From assembly GCA_029784825.1 (NCBI GenBank), contig JAFMAU010000011.1, forward strand, positions 1-59,105: DNA of 59,105 nucleotides, read 5' to 3'. How positions within the stretch are numbered: position 1 is the first letter of the stretch; every line of letters begins with the position of its first letter. Shown here piece after piece: positions 24,524-33,451 of this stretch. The translations under genes were made by a program, and so were the position numbers. The stretch comes from Nitrososphaerota archaeon (GTDB lineage Archaea > Thermoproteota > Nitrososphaeria > Nitrososphaerales > UBA183). The notes beneath the pieces are model-generated. The model had not been told where the DNA came from. It did not search any database and saw only the letters and a program-made list of their open reading frames with translations.

Positions 24524-25216
24524 TTGGCACGCCGTGGTCCGAAACTGGCCAACCCGCTCTCGATCACTTCCGCGGTGAGAGAGGAGGTCAACTTCGACCT
24601 CTCGGTCCAGGATGCGCTGGCGCGCGACTACGTCAACCTAAGCGCCCTCGCGAGGATGCTCGTCCCGAAGGTCGCGAAGCGGACGAGGAAGAAGGTGAGG
24701 GTTGAGGGAGTAATCACGGCGTTGAAGCGGCTCCGCGGTGCCTATTCGCCCGCCTCCCATGAGATAGGAAAGGTCATCGCCGGGAGCGTGGTCAACATGA
24801 GGACGCACGTATCCAAGGTCTCCGTGGAGAAGAACCGGCGGACTCTGCAGGCCGTCGCATCGATGCTCACCAAGCATCAGGAGGATTTCATCCAGGTCTC
24901 GGAGAGCCTTTCTGCGATCACATTGATCTTCGACCAGCGGCTCCACAAAAGGGTCACGCGGGAGCTGTCGGGCGGCGAGATCCTCGCCGAAGGGGACGAC
25001 CTGGCGGCCATCATCGTGCAGAGCCCGGAGAAGATCGTCTCCACGCCGGGCTGCGTGATAGCCTTCTACAACCAGCTGTCTCGGAGGCACGTGAACATGG
25101 AGGACACCGTCAGCTGCCACACCGACACCATAATGGTGGTGAAGGTGAAGGACGCTGGGAAGGCCTTCGAGGCTCTCACCGAGCTGATAGACGAAGAACG
25201 CAAGAGGGTCGAATAG
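24524..25216 (+). CDS. Predicted regulator with HTH-like N-terminus and ACT-like C-terminus
   Basis: A 230-residue protein. The N-terminal half is helical and basic (SVQDALARDYVNLSALARML, VAKRTRKKVR), as in a winged-helix or HTH domain. The second half has strands and loops like tandem ACT domains (AITLIFDQRLHKRVTREL, and TIMVVKVKDAGKAFEALTE). ACT domains bind amino acids. It is divergent from argG and shares its TATA element, so feedback control by an amino acid is a plausible role. TTG 24524 is leaderless by spacing; TTG 24503 is upstream of the predicted transcript start. Domain calls are by eye. Confidence 0.65.
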   Translation: MARRGPKLANPLSITSAVREEVNFDLSVQDALARDYVNLSALARMLVPKVAKRTRKKVRVEGVITALKRLRGAYSPASHEIGKVIAGSVVNMRTHVSKVSVEKNRRTLQAVASMLTKHQEDFIQVSESLSAITLIFDQRLHKRVTRELSGGEILAEGDDLAAIIVQSPEKIVSTPGCVIAFYNQLSRRHVNMEDTVSCHTDTIMVVKVKDAGKAFEALTELIDEERKRVE

Positions 25217-25221
25217 ACGGT

Positions 25222-26496
25222 TCAGTCACCCTTTGCCATCCGTTCGAGGGCTTCCTTGAATGGCAGCTGGGCCTCGTTTCTCTGGTTCATATCGCGGAGG
25301 GTCACCACTCCCCCGGAGAGCTCCTTCTTCCCGAGTATCACCGCCCACCTGGCGCCCATGGCGCTCGCGTCTTCCAGCTGCTTTCCGAGGGGCTTCTCTG
25401 GGCCCTCCATTTCGGCCCTCACCCCGGCCGACCTTATCTTGGCCAGCAGCTCGAGCGCGTTCCCGAAGACGTCTCTGCTCGCAAACGTCACCAGCGTGAG
25501 CGGAGGCTGCTTCGACTGGGCGCCTTCCAGGGAGAGGGCGGCTCTGTCAATGCCGCCCGCCGCCCCGGTCGCCGAGAGCTCCGGCCTGCCGAGCAGCTTC
25601 GGCAGCAGGTCGTACCTGCCGCCGCCGCAGAGGGAACCGAGGTCTGGCCTCGCGGCGTCGACCACTTCGAATACGACCGCGGTGTAATAGTCGATGCCCC
25701 TCACTATGCTGAGGTTGTACTCGTAGTTCCTCGCGCCCCTGCTCGCGAGCCTGTCGGCCAGCTCCGCCAGCTCCGTTGCGCTCTCCAGCCTGAGCTCTTG
25801 GAGCCTTGCCACGACCGCCTTCGGGCTTCCCTTCAGGTTCCCGAACTCGAGCAGCTGCTCCAGGTCGTTCGACTCGAAGCCCTTCTGCGTGTATTCCTTC
25901 AACAGCTCGGACCGCGACTTCTTCTGGACCTTGTCGAGGGCGCGCATGACTTCCACTGCCCTCTCCTCGGAATCTATCTTCAGCTGCTTTGAGATGAACT
26001 CCTGGATCACCCTCCTGTCGCCGATCTCAACCGAGTCCTTGGACATTCCGAGCCTGTCGAAGATGCTCCTGCTGAAGTCGATGACCTCGGCGTCGGAGTC
26101 GATGGAGCTCGCCCCGTAGACTTCGATGTCCCACTGGGTGTGGAACCTGTAGCGCGCGTGCTGCGGCTCGTCGTAGCGCCAGACCCCCCCGACGCAGGCC
26201 AGCTTGACCGGTGGCCTGAGGTCCCTCCTCGAGCAGACGTACCTCGTCATTCCCACCGTCAGGTCGAAACGCAGCCCGACGTCACGGCCTCCCTTGTCTT
26301 TGAACGCGTAAATCTCCTTGTCCACCTCCGTCCCGCTCTTGGCCCGCAGTATCGAGAGCGTCTCGATCGTGGCCGGCTCCATCTGCTTGAAGTTGAAGAT
26401 GGAAGCGGTTTCCTCGAAGGCACGCCTGACTCGGGCGTGCCTCTCGTACTCCTCGGGTTCGACGTCCCTTATCCCCCGCGGGAGGGAGAGGTCCGT
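25222..26496 (-). CDS. hisS: Histidyl-tRNA synthetase, ACG start
   Basis: A class II synthetase charging tRNA-His. Motif 2 is YRFHTQWDIEVYG and the His-specific region is RGIDYYTAVVFEV, with GGRYD. The first usual start (ATG 26382) would lose motif 1 and the conserved LPRGIRDVEPEEYERH. That region is fully in frame, preceded only by ACG 26496, one base after the stop of the RFC small gene. Between that stop's neighbourhood and LPRG there is no ATG, GTG, TTG or CTG. With ACG the protein is 424 residues and begins M-D-L-S-L-P-R-G. Confidence 0.92.
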   Translation of the reverse strand, partial: TDLSLPRGIRDVEPEEYERHARVRRAFEETASIFNFKQMEPATIETLSILRAKSGTEVDKEIYAFKDKGGRDVGLRFDLTVGMTRYVCSRRDLRPPVKLACVGGVWRYDEPQHARYRFHTQWDIEVYGASSIDSDAEVIDFSRSIFDRLGMSKDSVEIGDRRVIQEFISKQLKIDSEERAVEVMRALDKVQKKSRSELLKEYTQKGFESNDLEQLLEFGNLKGSPKAVVARLQELRLESATELAELADRLASRGARNYEYNLSIVRGIDYYTAVVFEVVDAARPDLGSLCGGGRYDLLPKLLGRPELSATGAAGGIDRAALSLEGAQSKQPPLTLVTFASRDVFGNALELLAKIRSAGVRAEMEGPEKPLGKQLEDASAMGARWAVILGKKELSGGVVTLRDMNQRNEAQLPFKEALERMAKGD

Positions 26497-26497
26497 C

Positions 26498-27466
26498 CTA
26501 CTCGCCTTTCCCCTTCAGGGCGGCCAGCTCCGCAAGCATCGCGGTGAGCTGAAGCTCGGGCTGGGATCCCTGGACCAGCCGGAAGTCGTACTCTGCGAGG
26601 ATCGAGATGGCCTTTGCGACGCTGTTGGATTCTGAGGAAGCTAGCGATTCGTTGGCGAAGCGGAGGAAGTCCCTTTCCGGGACGCCGTAGACCCTGGTCA
26701 GCTCCACCATCTTGGAGCGGGCGCCGCTGAAATCGCCGTCCATCGCCTTGCTGATTATCTCTGCTACCCTGGCTTTCACCGAGGTCCCTGTCACCGCAGC
26801 GACGCTCTCTGCCGTGAGCTCGCCCGAGACCGATGCCGCCTGGACCAGGTTGATGGCCTGCCTGAGGTCGCCCTGGGTGGCCTCGAAGACCGCCCCGAGA
26901 GTGCCCGCGCCGACGACCTTGACCTTCTCCTTGGAGGCGATCTCCTTGATGTGGGCCACAAGTGCCGCCTCGCCGAGCCGCTGGAACCGGAAGATGACGC
27001 ACCTGCTCTGGAGCGGCTCGATTATGCCCGAGGAGTAGTTGCACACGAGGATGAACCTGGTGTGCGTGGAGGTCTCTTCCATTATCCGTCGGAGGGCGGT
27101 TTGCGCGTCATTCGTCATCTCGTCGCCCTCGTCCAGGATGACCAGCCTGAAGGGGATGCCCTCGCGGCGGTCAGAGAAGCGGGCGAAGGTCTTCACCCTT
27201 TCCCTCACGATATCTATGCCCCTCTCGTCGCTGGCGTTGAGCGACAGAGTGTAGTCGCGCCACTGCTCGCCCAGCAACTGTCGCGCTATGATTAGGGCCG
27301 TAGTGGTCTTGCCCGACCCGGGGGGCCCCGCGAAGAGGAGGTGCGGCATCTCGCCCTTCTTTTCGACCAGCAGCTTCAGCCGTTGCTTGATTTCGTTCTG
27401 GTTGGCCAGTCCATCGAGCGACCAAGGCCTGTACTTCTCGACCCACATTAGCTGTTCTATGGGCAA
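26498..27466 (-). CDS. Replication factor C small subunit
   Basis: An AAA+ clamp-loader subunit of 322 residues. It has MWVEKYRPWSL, Walker A GPPGSGKTTTA, Walker B ILDEGDEM, the arginine-finger SRC and LNASDERGID. The family has four small subunits per complex with one large subunit, here encoded at 53269. TTG 27466 is used; an ATG six codons in is possible. The upstream TATA (GATAAATAC near 27530-27540, minus) would give a leader of about 40 bases. Confidence 0.93.
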   Translation of the reverse strand: MPIEQLMWVEKYRPWSLDGLANQNEIKQRLKLLVEKKGEMPHLLFAGPPGSGKTTTALIIARQLLGEQWRDYTLSLNASDERGIDIVRERVKTFARFSDRREGIPFRLVILDEGDEMTNDAQTALRRIMEETSTHTRFILVCNYSSGIIEPLQSRCVIFRFQRLGEAALVAHIKEIASKEKVKVVGAGTLGAVFEATQGDLRQAINLVQAASVSGELTAESVAAVTGTSVKARVAEIISKAMDGDFSGARSKMVELTRVYGVPERDFLRFANESLASSESNSVAKAISILAEYDFRLVQGSQPELQLTAMLAELAALKGKGE

Positions 27467-27568
27467 TCAACGATACACCATGTTTGCGATGCGGTCTCTC
27501 CCGAGTCCGATTTCCGCTCGGCTCGTCTTTGTATTTATCCGTTGTAGCCGGGGACACCCAGGACTCGG

Positions 27569-28291
27569 CTAGGCGACCTTGAGCCCCAGGTAGAGCTGGG
27601 CCAGTTCCTTGTGGGCCAGCAGCTCGCTGGCGGGACCGCTGAAGGTGTTCTTGCCGCCGACCAGAAGGTAGGCCCTATCCCCTATCTCGAGGGCCCTCCT
27701 GGCGTTCTGTTCCACCAGCACCACGGTTATTCCGCGCTCCTTGGCGAAGCTCTCCACTGTCCTCAGGACCTGGAGAGCGAGCTTGGGCGAGAGGTTCGCG
27801 GTGGGCTCGTCGAACATCATGACTGTGGGCTTCCTCATCAGCGCCATGGCCATGGCGACCATCTGCCTCTCGCCGCCGCTGAGGCTCTGGACCTTGGTAC
27901 CCATGTATTTCGAGATCTGGGGGAACATCTCGAGGGCTGTCCCGAGCCGTCCGGGAGCATCCGAAGCGCGCACCATGTAGGCGGCCATCTTGATGTTCTC
28001 TGCGACTGTAAGCTGAGTGAAGGTGCTCTCCGTCTGTGGAAGGTAGGCCAGTCCTTTCCTCGCGATCTCATGGGGCTGGAGCTTCGAGATGGTCTCCCCG
28101 TTCAGCGTGACCGCGCCATGGTAGATGTTGGTCAATCCAGCTATGGTCTTCAGCAGGGTGGACTTGCCCGAGCCGTTGGGACCGACGACCACGGTGACCC
28201 TGCCCTCGTCGGCCTCCAAGGAGACCTCGTTGAGAATCTGCAGCTTCCCGTATCCAGATGAAACGGTTTCGACTCTGAGCAAGCTAGGCAC
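27569..28291 (-). CDS. livF: Branched-chain amino-acid type ABC transporter ATPase
   Basis: A 240-residue ATPase with Walker A GPNGSGKSTL, signature LSGGERQMVAMAMALM and Walker B VMMFDEPTANLSP. Length and the LPQTESTFTQLTV segment fit LivF. Its start overlaps livG by 8 bases. It forms one system with livG, livJ, livH and livM. Confidence 0.92.
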   Translation of the reverse strand: MPSLLRVETVSSGYGKLQILNEVSLEADEGRVTVVVGPNGSGKSTLLKTIAGLTNIYHGAVTLNGETISKLQPHEIARKGLAYLPQTESTFTQLTVAENIKMAAYMVRASDAPGRLGTALEMFPQISKYMGTKVQSLSGGERQMVAMAMALMRKPTVMMFDEPTANLSPKLALQVLRTVESFAKERGITVVLVEQNARRALEIGDRAYLLVGGKNTFSGPASELLAHKELAQLYLGLKVA

Positions 28292-29042
28292 CCAGGTACG
28301 AGTCTATCACCTGTTTGTCGGCGATGACGGTCTCCGGGACGCCTGTCGCTATTACCTTGCCGAAGGCCATTGCAGTAACAGTGTCGACGTAGCTCAACGC
28401 GATGTCCAGCCTGTGCTCCACTATGAGAAAAGTCACGCCGAGCTCGTCCCTCAGCTTCAGAATCCTGCTGAATATCTCGTGGGCAAGCGTGGGGTTGACG
28501 CCCGAGACCGGCTCGTCGAGAAGCACCATTCTGGACCCGCTCATGAGCGCCCTGGCGAGCTCGAGCAGTTTCATCTGCCCTCCGCTCAGCGTGTTGGCCC
28601 GGGCGTCCCACATCTTGCTTATTCCGAGGAGCTCGAGGATTCTGGTCGCCTTCTCGGTCGCCTCCGTCTCTGCCTTGACCCACCTTCTCTTCAGGAGCGA
28701 ACTGATGAAGGATTCTCCGGGGTTTCCCTTGGCAGCCACGAGCACGTTTTCCAGGACCGTCATCTTCCAGAAGAGGTTCGGGATTTGGAAGGTCCTGCCG
28801 AGACCTCGGGCGTAGAGCTTGAAGGACTGCAAGCCAGTGATGTCTTTCCCCTCAAGGAGGACAGACCCCGAGTCCGGCCTGTAGAAGCCGCTGATCGTGT
28901 TGATGAGCGTCGTCTTGCCCGAGCCGTTGGGCCCTATCAGGATGTTGACCTTCTCCGGCTCGACGTCTAGGGAGACGCCGTCCAGCGCGACAAGACTACC
29001 GAATGACTTTCTGAGCTCCCGTACTTCCAGGATTGGGGCCAT
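28284..29042 (-). CDS. livG: Branched-chain amino-acid type ABC transporter ATPase
   Basis: A 252-residue ATPase with Walker A GPNGSGKTTLINTISGF, signature LSGGQMKLLELARAL and Walker B MVLLDEPVSGVNP. LivG-like features include GRTFQIPNLF. It follows the binding-protein gene on the same strand after a poly-T tract, so it may be expressed at a lower level. Confidence 0.92.
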   Translation of the reverse strand: MAPILEVRELRKSFGSLVALDGVSLDVEPEKVNILIGPNGSGKTTLINTISGFYRPDSGSVLLEGKDITGLQSFKLYARGLGRTFQIPNLFWKMTVLENVLVAAKGNPGESFISSLLKRRWVKAETEATEKATRILELLGISKMWDARANTLSGGQMKLLELARALMSGSRMVLLDEPVSGVNPTLAHEIFSRILKLRDELGVTFLIVEHRLDIALSYVDTVTAMAFGKVIATGVPETVIADKQVIDSYLGA

Positions 29043-29045
29043 AAG

Positions 29046-29057
29046 GAGTCAAAAAAG
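29046..29057 (-). terminator. Poly-T tract after the binding-protein gene
   Basis: The minus strand reads CTTCTTTTTTGAC just after the livJ stop. U-rich tracts of this kind terminate archaeal transcription, possibly in part, before livG. Confidence 0.45.
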
Positions 29058-29077
29058 AAGGTGGGGGATCTCTATTT

Positions 29078-30457
29078 CTAAGGTGCTTGGCCAGGTAGCC
29101 ACGTTACCGTGTCTGTGTTGAAGTCCCAGGTCCCAGCAAGTACCCACTTGTACGTGCCGGCCGATGAGACGACCTTCCAGATTTGGTATGCACCGGGGAT
29201 TCTGTCGTTACCGCTCAGGCCCTCCCAGCCGGTCAGGCCGTAGTAGCCGTTGGCTACATTCGGGAAGACCGCGTGGATTGCTGTCCCAGAGTTCTGCCCT
29301 GCCGCCATGATGGACAGCGCCGCTAGCCAGACGTCGTCGTAGCCTTCCAGCGTGTAGAAGACCCCGCCTCCGACTATGGAAGCAAGCTGGGATGTGCCCT
29401 TGTACTTGGCGAAGAATGCGAGTGTCTTGCTGTTGTTGACCACATTGAAGAGTGTGGACGGTAGCTCAACGTGCGATGTGTACTGGCCGACGGTCGAGTT
29501 GCTCAGAAGCGAGTTCTGGGCCTCTCCGTCGCTGCCATACCACGGCACGTTGTTGTAGATTGCAGGGCTCTGCGTGGAAGCTTGCGCTAGAAGCGTCCCA
29601 ATCTCTTGGAACGAGACGCAGACTATTGCCACATGCCCCGCATTAGCGCCGGTGTTCAAGCTGTTGTACGAGTTTGTGACCTGAGTTATCAGTGAAGTGA
29701 AGTCTGTTGTCGCCGGGTCGTACTTGAACGGACCGGCTATGTTCGCTGATGGCATGCCGTCCAACTTCAGGTTGGTGACAGTGGCGTTGCCCAGTCCGTC
29801 CCCGTAGGTGTCGTCCCGGTTTATGACGATGGCTGCCTTGGCCCCTTGTGTCATTACCTCTCTGGCGATTCCCTGTCCCTGAGCCCCGTCGTTGGGTGCG
29901 GTCCTGAACAGGTAGTTGTTAGTCACGTCATTGACGTGAAGCGCCTGAGAAGTGGATGACGGGCTGATGAGGACGATGTGGTTGGAGTTGGCGTAGCTCA
30001 GCAATGCGCTTGCGGTCCCGCTGTTAAGCGGACCGACGACAACTTGCGTTCCGGCTGCGGCCATGGCCTGCAGCGCGTTAAGCGCCTTTGTGTTGTCTAG
30101 CGCGTAGTCCTGGTTGTTCAGGGTGAAGGTGAGCTTGCACCCTGCGTTCTGAAGCTGGGAGTTGATTTCCTGGATGGCGATTTGTTCGGCTGCCAATTCA
30201 CCCTTCCCCTGAGCCGAAAGTTCTCCGCTCAGGTCGTTGAGTGCGCCGATGGTTACGGTCTGGCTGTTGCACAGTCCGCCCGCAGCCGCTGCCGAGATGG
30301 TTGTGGTTGAAATCACTGTTTGCGTGCTGCCGCCCACGGTGGTCGTTCCACCGAAGCCGAGCGACGGGCCCGCGGCGTAGAAGACTCCTGCGCCGATTAG
30401 AAGGCCTATGACTAGAGATCCGATTACTGCTGCTGTTGATGCCCCTCTCTTTTTCAA
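29078..30457 (-). CDS. livJ: ABC transporter substrate-binding protein, branched-chain amino-acid type
   Basis: A 459-residue exported binding protein. It has a basic N-terminus and one membrane segment (AAVIGSLVIGLLIGAGVFYAA), then a Ser/Thr-rich linker and a periplasmic-binding fold (VTIGALNDLSGELSAQGKGE, VVGPLNSGTASALL). No lipobox is visible, so the segment is probably a membrane anchor. TTG 30457 is 30 bases from a TATA centre and starts a leaderless message. The transported substrate could be amino acids, amides or urea. Confidence 0.9.
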   Translation of the reverse strand: MKKRGASTAAVIGSLVIGLLIGAGVFYAAGPSLGFGGTTTVGGSTQTVISTTTISAAAAGGLCNSQTVTIGALNDLSGELSAQGKGELAAEQIAIQEINSQLQNAGCKLTFTLNNQDYALDNTKALNALQAMAAAGTQVVVGPLNSGTASALLSYANSNHIVLISPSSTSQALHVNDVTNNYLFRTAPNDGAQGQGIAREVMTQGAKAAIVINRDDTYGDGLGNATVTNLKLDGMPSANIAGPFKYDPATTDFTSLITQVTNSYNSLNTGANAGHVAIVCVSFQEIGTLLAQASTQSPAIYNNVPWYGSDGEAQNSLLSNSTVGQYTSHVELPSTLFNVVNNSKTLAFFAKYKGTSQLASIVGGGVFYTLEGYDDVWLAALSIMAAGQNSGTAIHAVFPNVANGYYGLTGWEGLSGNDRIPGAYQIWKVVSSAGTYKWVLAGTWDFNTDTVTWLPGQAP

Positions 30458-30482
30458 CGGAGCTCCCGAGTTAGCCGCGAAA

Positions 30483-30492
30483 GTATTTTAAC
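30483..30492. promoter_or_regulatory. Bidirectional TATA element between livJ and livH
   Basis: GTATTTTAAC serves livJ (30 bases) on the minus strand and livH (TTG 30526, about 39 bases) on the plus strand. Confidence 0.55.
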
Positions 30493-30525
30493 CCTTTGTG
30501 GTGCTTTGAGCAAAGTCAAGCACAT

Positions 30526-31632
30526 TTGGTTCCGGGGTACCTCATTTCCACAGTGGTCTACGGAACTCTGTTCGCCCTGATGGCGATGGGCCTGACCTTG
30601 ACTTACATGACGACCAAGGTTCCCAACTTCGCCTACGGGTCGTTCGTGACGATAGGGTTGTACACTGCGTACCACCTGCAGAAACTGGACAACATCGGCC
30701 CATATGGCGCAAGTGTGGCCGCATTCATCGTCGCGGGCCTGAGCTCAGTGGTGATGTACGTGGGAGTCCTCCGGCCGCTGGCCAGGAGGGGAACGCCCCT
30801 GGTCGGCCTGATGATTGCGACGTTCGGCGTTGACATCGGATTCGCCGGACTCTTCGGCATCTACACCGACTACATGCAGTACACCTACAAACTCATAGAC
30901 GCAAAGCAGTTCTACGCGCTCCCCGGAGACTTCAAGCTCTTTGGGGTCCAGGGAGTGGTGTTCGCGGCCCCCGCCGCGCTGGCGCTCATCACGTTGGCCA
31001 TATACGTGCTCTTCACGCGAACGAAGTTCGGCATAGCGATGCGCGCCTGTGTCGAGAACGCCTCGCTGGCTCGCGTCCTAGGAATCGACGTTGAGAGGGT
31101 GTACGTAGTCTCCTGGATGCTCGCGGGCGGCTTCGCGGGAGTGGCCGGCTCGCTGTACACGCTGTGGCTTCCCGGAGGCACCAGCACAGGGTCCGACCTC
31201 ATCGTAGAGATATTCGCGGCGAGCGTATTGGGAGGCCTGAACAGCATATTCGGGGCGGTCGCCGGAGGATTGATGATAGGGGCGAGCGAAGACCTTGTGA
31301 CCACGGGGCTCGGTCTGGGATTCGGGTACTTGCTTACTGGCGCACTGGGGGCTGTCGCCATCCTGGGAGGCGCGCTGATCTTCAGGGGCAAGGGCAGACG
31401 CATGAAGATAATCGGAGGGGTGATCGCAGCCATCGGCATCTACGTGTTCCTCGAGATGGCGACTGGATTCTCGACGGACCTGTTCGTTTCTGGCCTTGTC
31501 AACGGGTTCGGGCCCAACGTGACGCCCTATCAGAAGGCTATTCCGTTGCTCGTCATGGTCGCGACGCTGCTGATCATCCCCAAGGGGATTGTCTCCCTCA
31601 ATCTTGGGAGACTCAGGAGGCTGAGGAAGTAG
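30526..31632 (+). CDS. livH: ABC transporter permease, branched-chain amino-acid type
   Basis: A permease with about eight to ten membrane segments. The signatures AMGLTLTYMTTKVPNFAYG near the start and LGIDVERVYVVSWMLAGGFAGVAG match LivH. A longer frame starts at TTG 30496, but this lies upstream of the predicted transcript start; TTG 30526 gives 368 residues. The C-terminus has two extra segments beyond the usual length. livM follows with no gap. Confidence 0.9.
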   Translation: MVPGYLISTVVYGTLFALMAMGLTLTYMTTKVPNFAYGSFVTIGLYTAYHLQKLDNIGPYGASVAAFIVAGLSSVVMYVGVLRPLARRGTPLVGLMIATFGVDIGFAGLFGIYTDYMQYTYKLIDAKQFYALPGDFKLFGVQGVVFAAPAALALITLAIYVLFTRTKFGIAMRACVENASLARVLGIDVERVYVVSWMLAGGFAGVAGSLYTLWLPGGTSTGSDLIVEIFAASVLGGLNSIFGAVAGGLMIGASEDLVTTGLGLGFGYLLTGALGAVAILGGALIFRGKGRRMKIIGGVIAAIGIYVFLEMATGFSTDLFVSGLVNGFGPNVTPYQKAIPLLVMVATLLIIPKGIVSLNLGRLRRLRK

Positions 31633-32847
31633 GTGGGCCTGCCAGTCTTCTTCCTCTTTCCAGGGTTCGACCTCGTCAGCTTCCTCACAGGATTCCTCAA
31701 CTTCTACGCGCTCTACCTCGCCATCAGCCTCTCGCTGAACTTGGAGTTCGGGTACGCCGGCATCCCCAACTTCGGCAAGGTCCTGTTCATAGCCGGAGGG
31801 GCTGCGGTGTCGGGGTCGGTGTCGGGCAGAATCGCTGCCGCAGTGCTCAATGTCAACACCCACGGGAACTTCATAGTCTTCAACACCGGGATAATCACCC
31901 AGGTGGACGGCCTCCTGCCTTCCCACTTCTCCCTTGTGGCGCTCCTCTTCGCGCTCTCTCTGGCCATCGGCGCCGGGGTGGGCGGGCTCTTCGGCTTCAT
32001 CTCCTCCTACCCCGCCATCAGGCTCAGGGAAGACTACCTCGGGATGCTCCTGCTGGGCGTCGCCCAGTTCTGGCAGGTCATAATGAGGACCTACGAACCA
32101 CTCACTGGCGGGGCTCAGAACATCGACGTCCCAGACCCATATTTCGCGTGGATATCCCTGGGGACGGGCTACAGGGACCTGGTAGCAGCCGCGGTGGTGA
32201 GCGTCTTCGCAATATGCGTCTTCGTGTACGCCGAAAGGGTGGCGAGGTCTCCTCTTGGAAGGACGCTGAAGGCAGTGAGAGAGAACGAGGACGCGGCGCG
32301 CTCCCTCGGAAAGGACGACGCCGCCATAAGAAGGAACATACTGATAGTCTCGTCAGCAATCGCGGGCATGGCAGGCGCGATATTCACATTCTACATAGCC
32401 TCGGTGGAATATGACACCTGGACCAGGTTCGCGTGGACATTCTGGCCGTTCCTGATCGTCATCATCGGCGGAGCGGGGAACAACGTCGGCGTTGCCGTCG
32501 GGACCTTCTTCTTCGCCCTCCTGTTCAAGGGGCTCCAGCAGATCCAGCCCTACGTCCAGCCCTACATATTCTTCGACGCGAACTGGCTGCAGGACCTGCT
32601 CTTCGCGGGGCTGCTGATTGCCATAATGATGCTCCGGCCTGACGGAATCCTGCGCGAGAAATCCGCTCCCACGCTTTCAAAGCGGAAGATCTCCGCCATA
32701 ATCGGCTCGGGCGGCGTCGGCGCAGTGGTGCCAACCGCCGGCGCGGGCGAACCCGTCAAAGCATCGACGATGATGAAGTTGAAGGAATGGCTCTGGCGAA
32801 GCCGCTGGTCGAGGCCCGCGAGTGACCGAGATTCTCCCAACGTTTAA
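31633..32847 (+). CDS. livM: ABC transporter permease, branched-chain amino-acid type
   Basis: A 404-residue permease with LivM features: LSLNLEFGYAGIPNFGKVLFIAGGA, RLREDYLGMLLLG and GRTLKAVRENEDAARSLGKD. GTG 31633 directly follows the livH stop. The C-terminal 60 residues are a basic, probably cytoplasmic tail. Confidence 0.92.
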   Translation: MGLPVFFLFPGFDLVSFLTGFLNFYALYLAISLSLNLEFGYAGIPNFGKVLFIAGGAAVSGSVSGRIAAAVLNVNTHGNFIVFNTGIITQVDGLLPSHFSLVALLFALSLAIGAGVGGLFGFISSYPAIRLREDYLGMLLLGVAQFWQVIMRTYEPLTGGAQNIDVPDPYFAWISLGTGYRDLVAAAVVSVFAICVFVYAERVARSPLGRTLKAVRENEDAARSLGKDDAAIRRNILIVSSAIAGMAGAIFTFYIASVEYDTWTRFAWTFWPFLIVIIGGAGNNVGVAVGTFFFALLFKGLQQIQPYVQPYIFFDANWLQDLLFAGLLIAIMMLRPDGILREKSAPTLSKRKISAIIGSGGVGAVVPTAGAGEPVKASTMMKLKEWLWRSRWSRPASDRDSPNV

Positions 32848-32850
32848 TTA
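32841..32850 (+). promoter_or_regulatory. TATA element of the GINS-MCM-Hel308 operon
   Basis: CGTTTAATTA overlaps the livM stop and is centred about 33 bases from TTG 32879. Confidence 0.55.
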
Positions 32851-32878
32851 GCGAGAGGGGCATCCGCGCCTTTCTGCT

Positions 32879-33442
32879 TTGAGGGACGAATCGCGCGATG
32901 CCAGGACGGTGTTGGACGAAAGGGAGCGGGACTTCCTGCTCGCGAAGGCCAGGGTCACCATGAAGTCGTCCCTCGAGAACATCGACCTAGGAGACTACAA
33001 ACTCGACGGCGTCAAGGAAGGAGAGTCGGTGGAGCTGCCGCGCTGGGTGGCCGAAGAGCTCGTCCGGATGAACCTGGCAGATGCGCCAGAGGAGCCCTTC
33101 GAGATGGAGATAGTGAAGGCGCTCAGCAGGGAGAAGATGATGGGGCCGCTGCAGCTCTCGCCTCTGCCCGGGGACTTCTACGTCAGGATGCGCAGGAGGC
33201 TGGCGTACCTGGAGGCTGCCGCCAAGGAGGGAAAGGTCCGGCGGGAAGACCACGAGAGAGTGCGGGCGTCGAGCTACGACCTGATCGGAATGAGGCTGAG
33301 CAAGCTGCTCGCCCTTTCGAGCACGTCGGCGACGGCGGCATCCCTCGCAGACAAGCTTTCGCCTGAGGAGAGGGCGTTCTTTTCGACGTCCCAGTCGTTC
33401 TCGAGGGAATGGAAGGAAGCGATGCTTGGAGGGGCGACCTAG
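32879..33442 (+). CDS. GINS-complex subunit
   Basis: A 187-residue protein that reads as an archaeal GINS subunit. Its first domain has LAKARVTMKSSLENIDLGDYKLDGVKEGE-like pattern (here split around residues 20-48), then the PRWVAEELVRMNLAD segment and a helical domain rich in Lys and Glu (FYVRMRRRLAYLEAA). Location directly before mcm is typical. GINS holds MCM and Cdc45/RecJ in the replicative helicase. Confidence 0.85.
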   Translation: MRDESRDARTVLDERERDFLLAKARVTMKSSLENIDLGDYKLDGVKEGESVELPRWVAEELVRMNLADAPEEPFEMEIVKALSREKMMGPLQLSPLPGDFYVRMRRRLAYLEAAAKEGKVRREDHERVRASSYDLIGMRLSKLLALSSTSATAASLADKLSPEERAFFSTSQSFSREWKEAMLGGAT

Positions 33443-33451
33443 ACGGCGACC

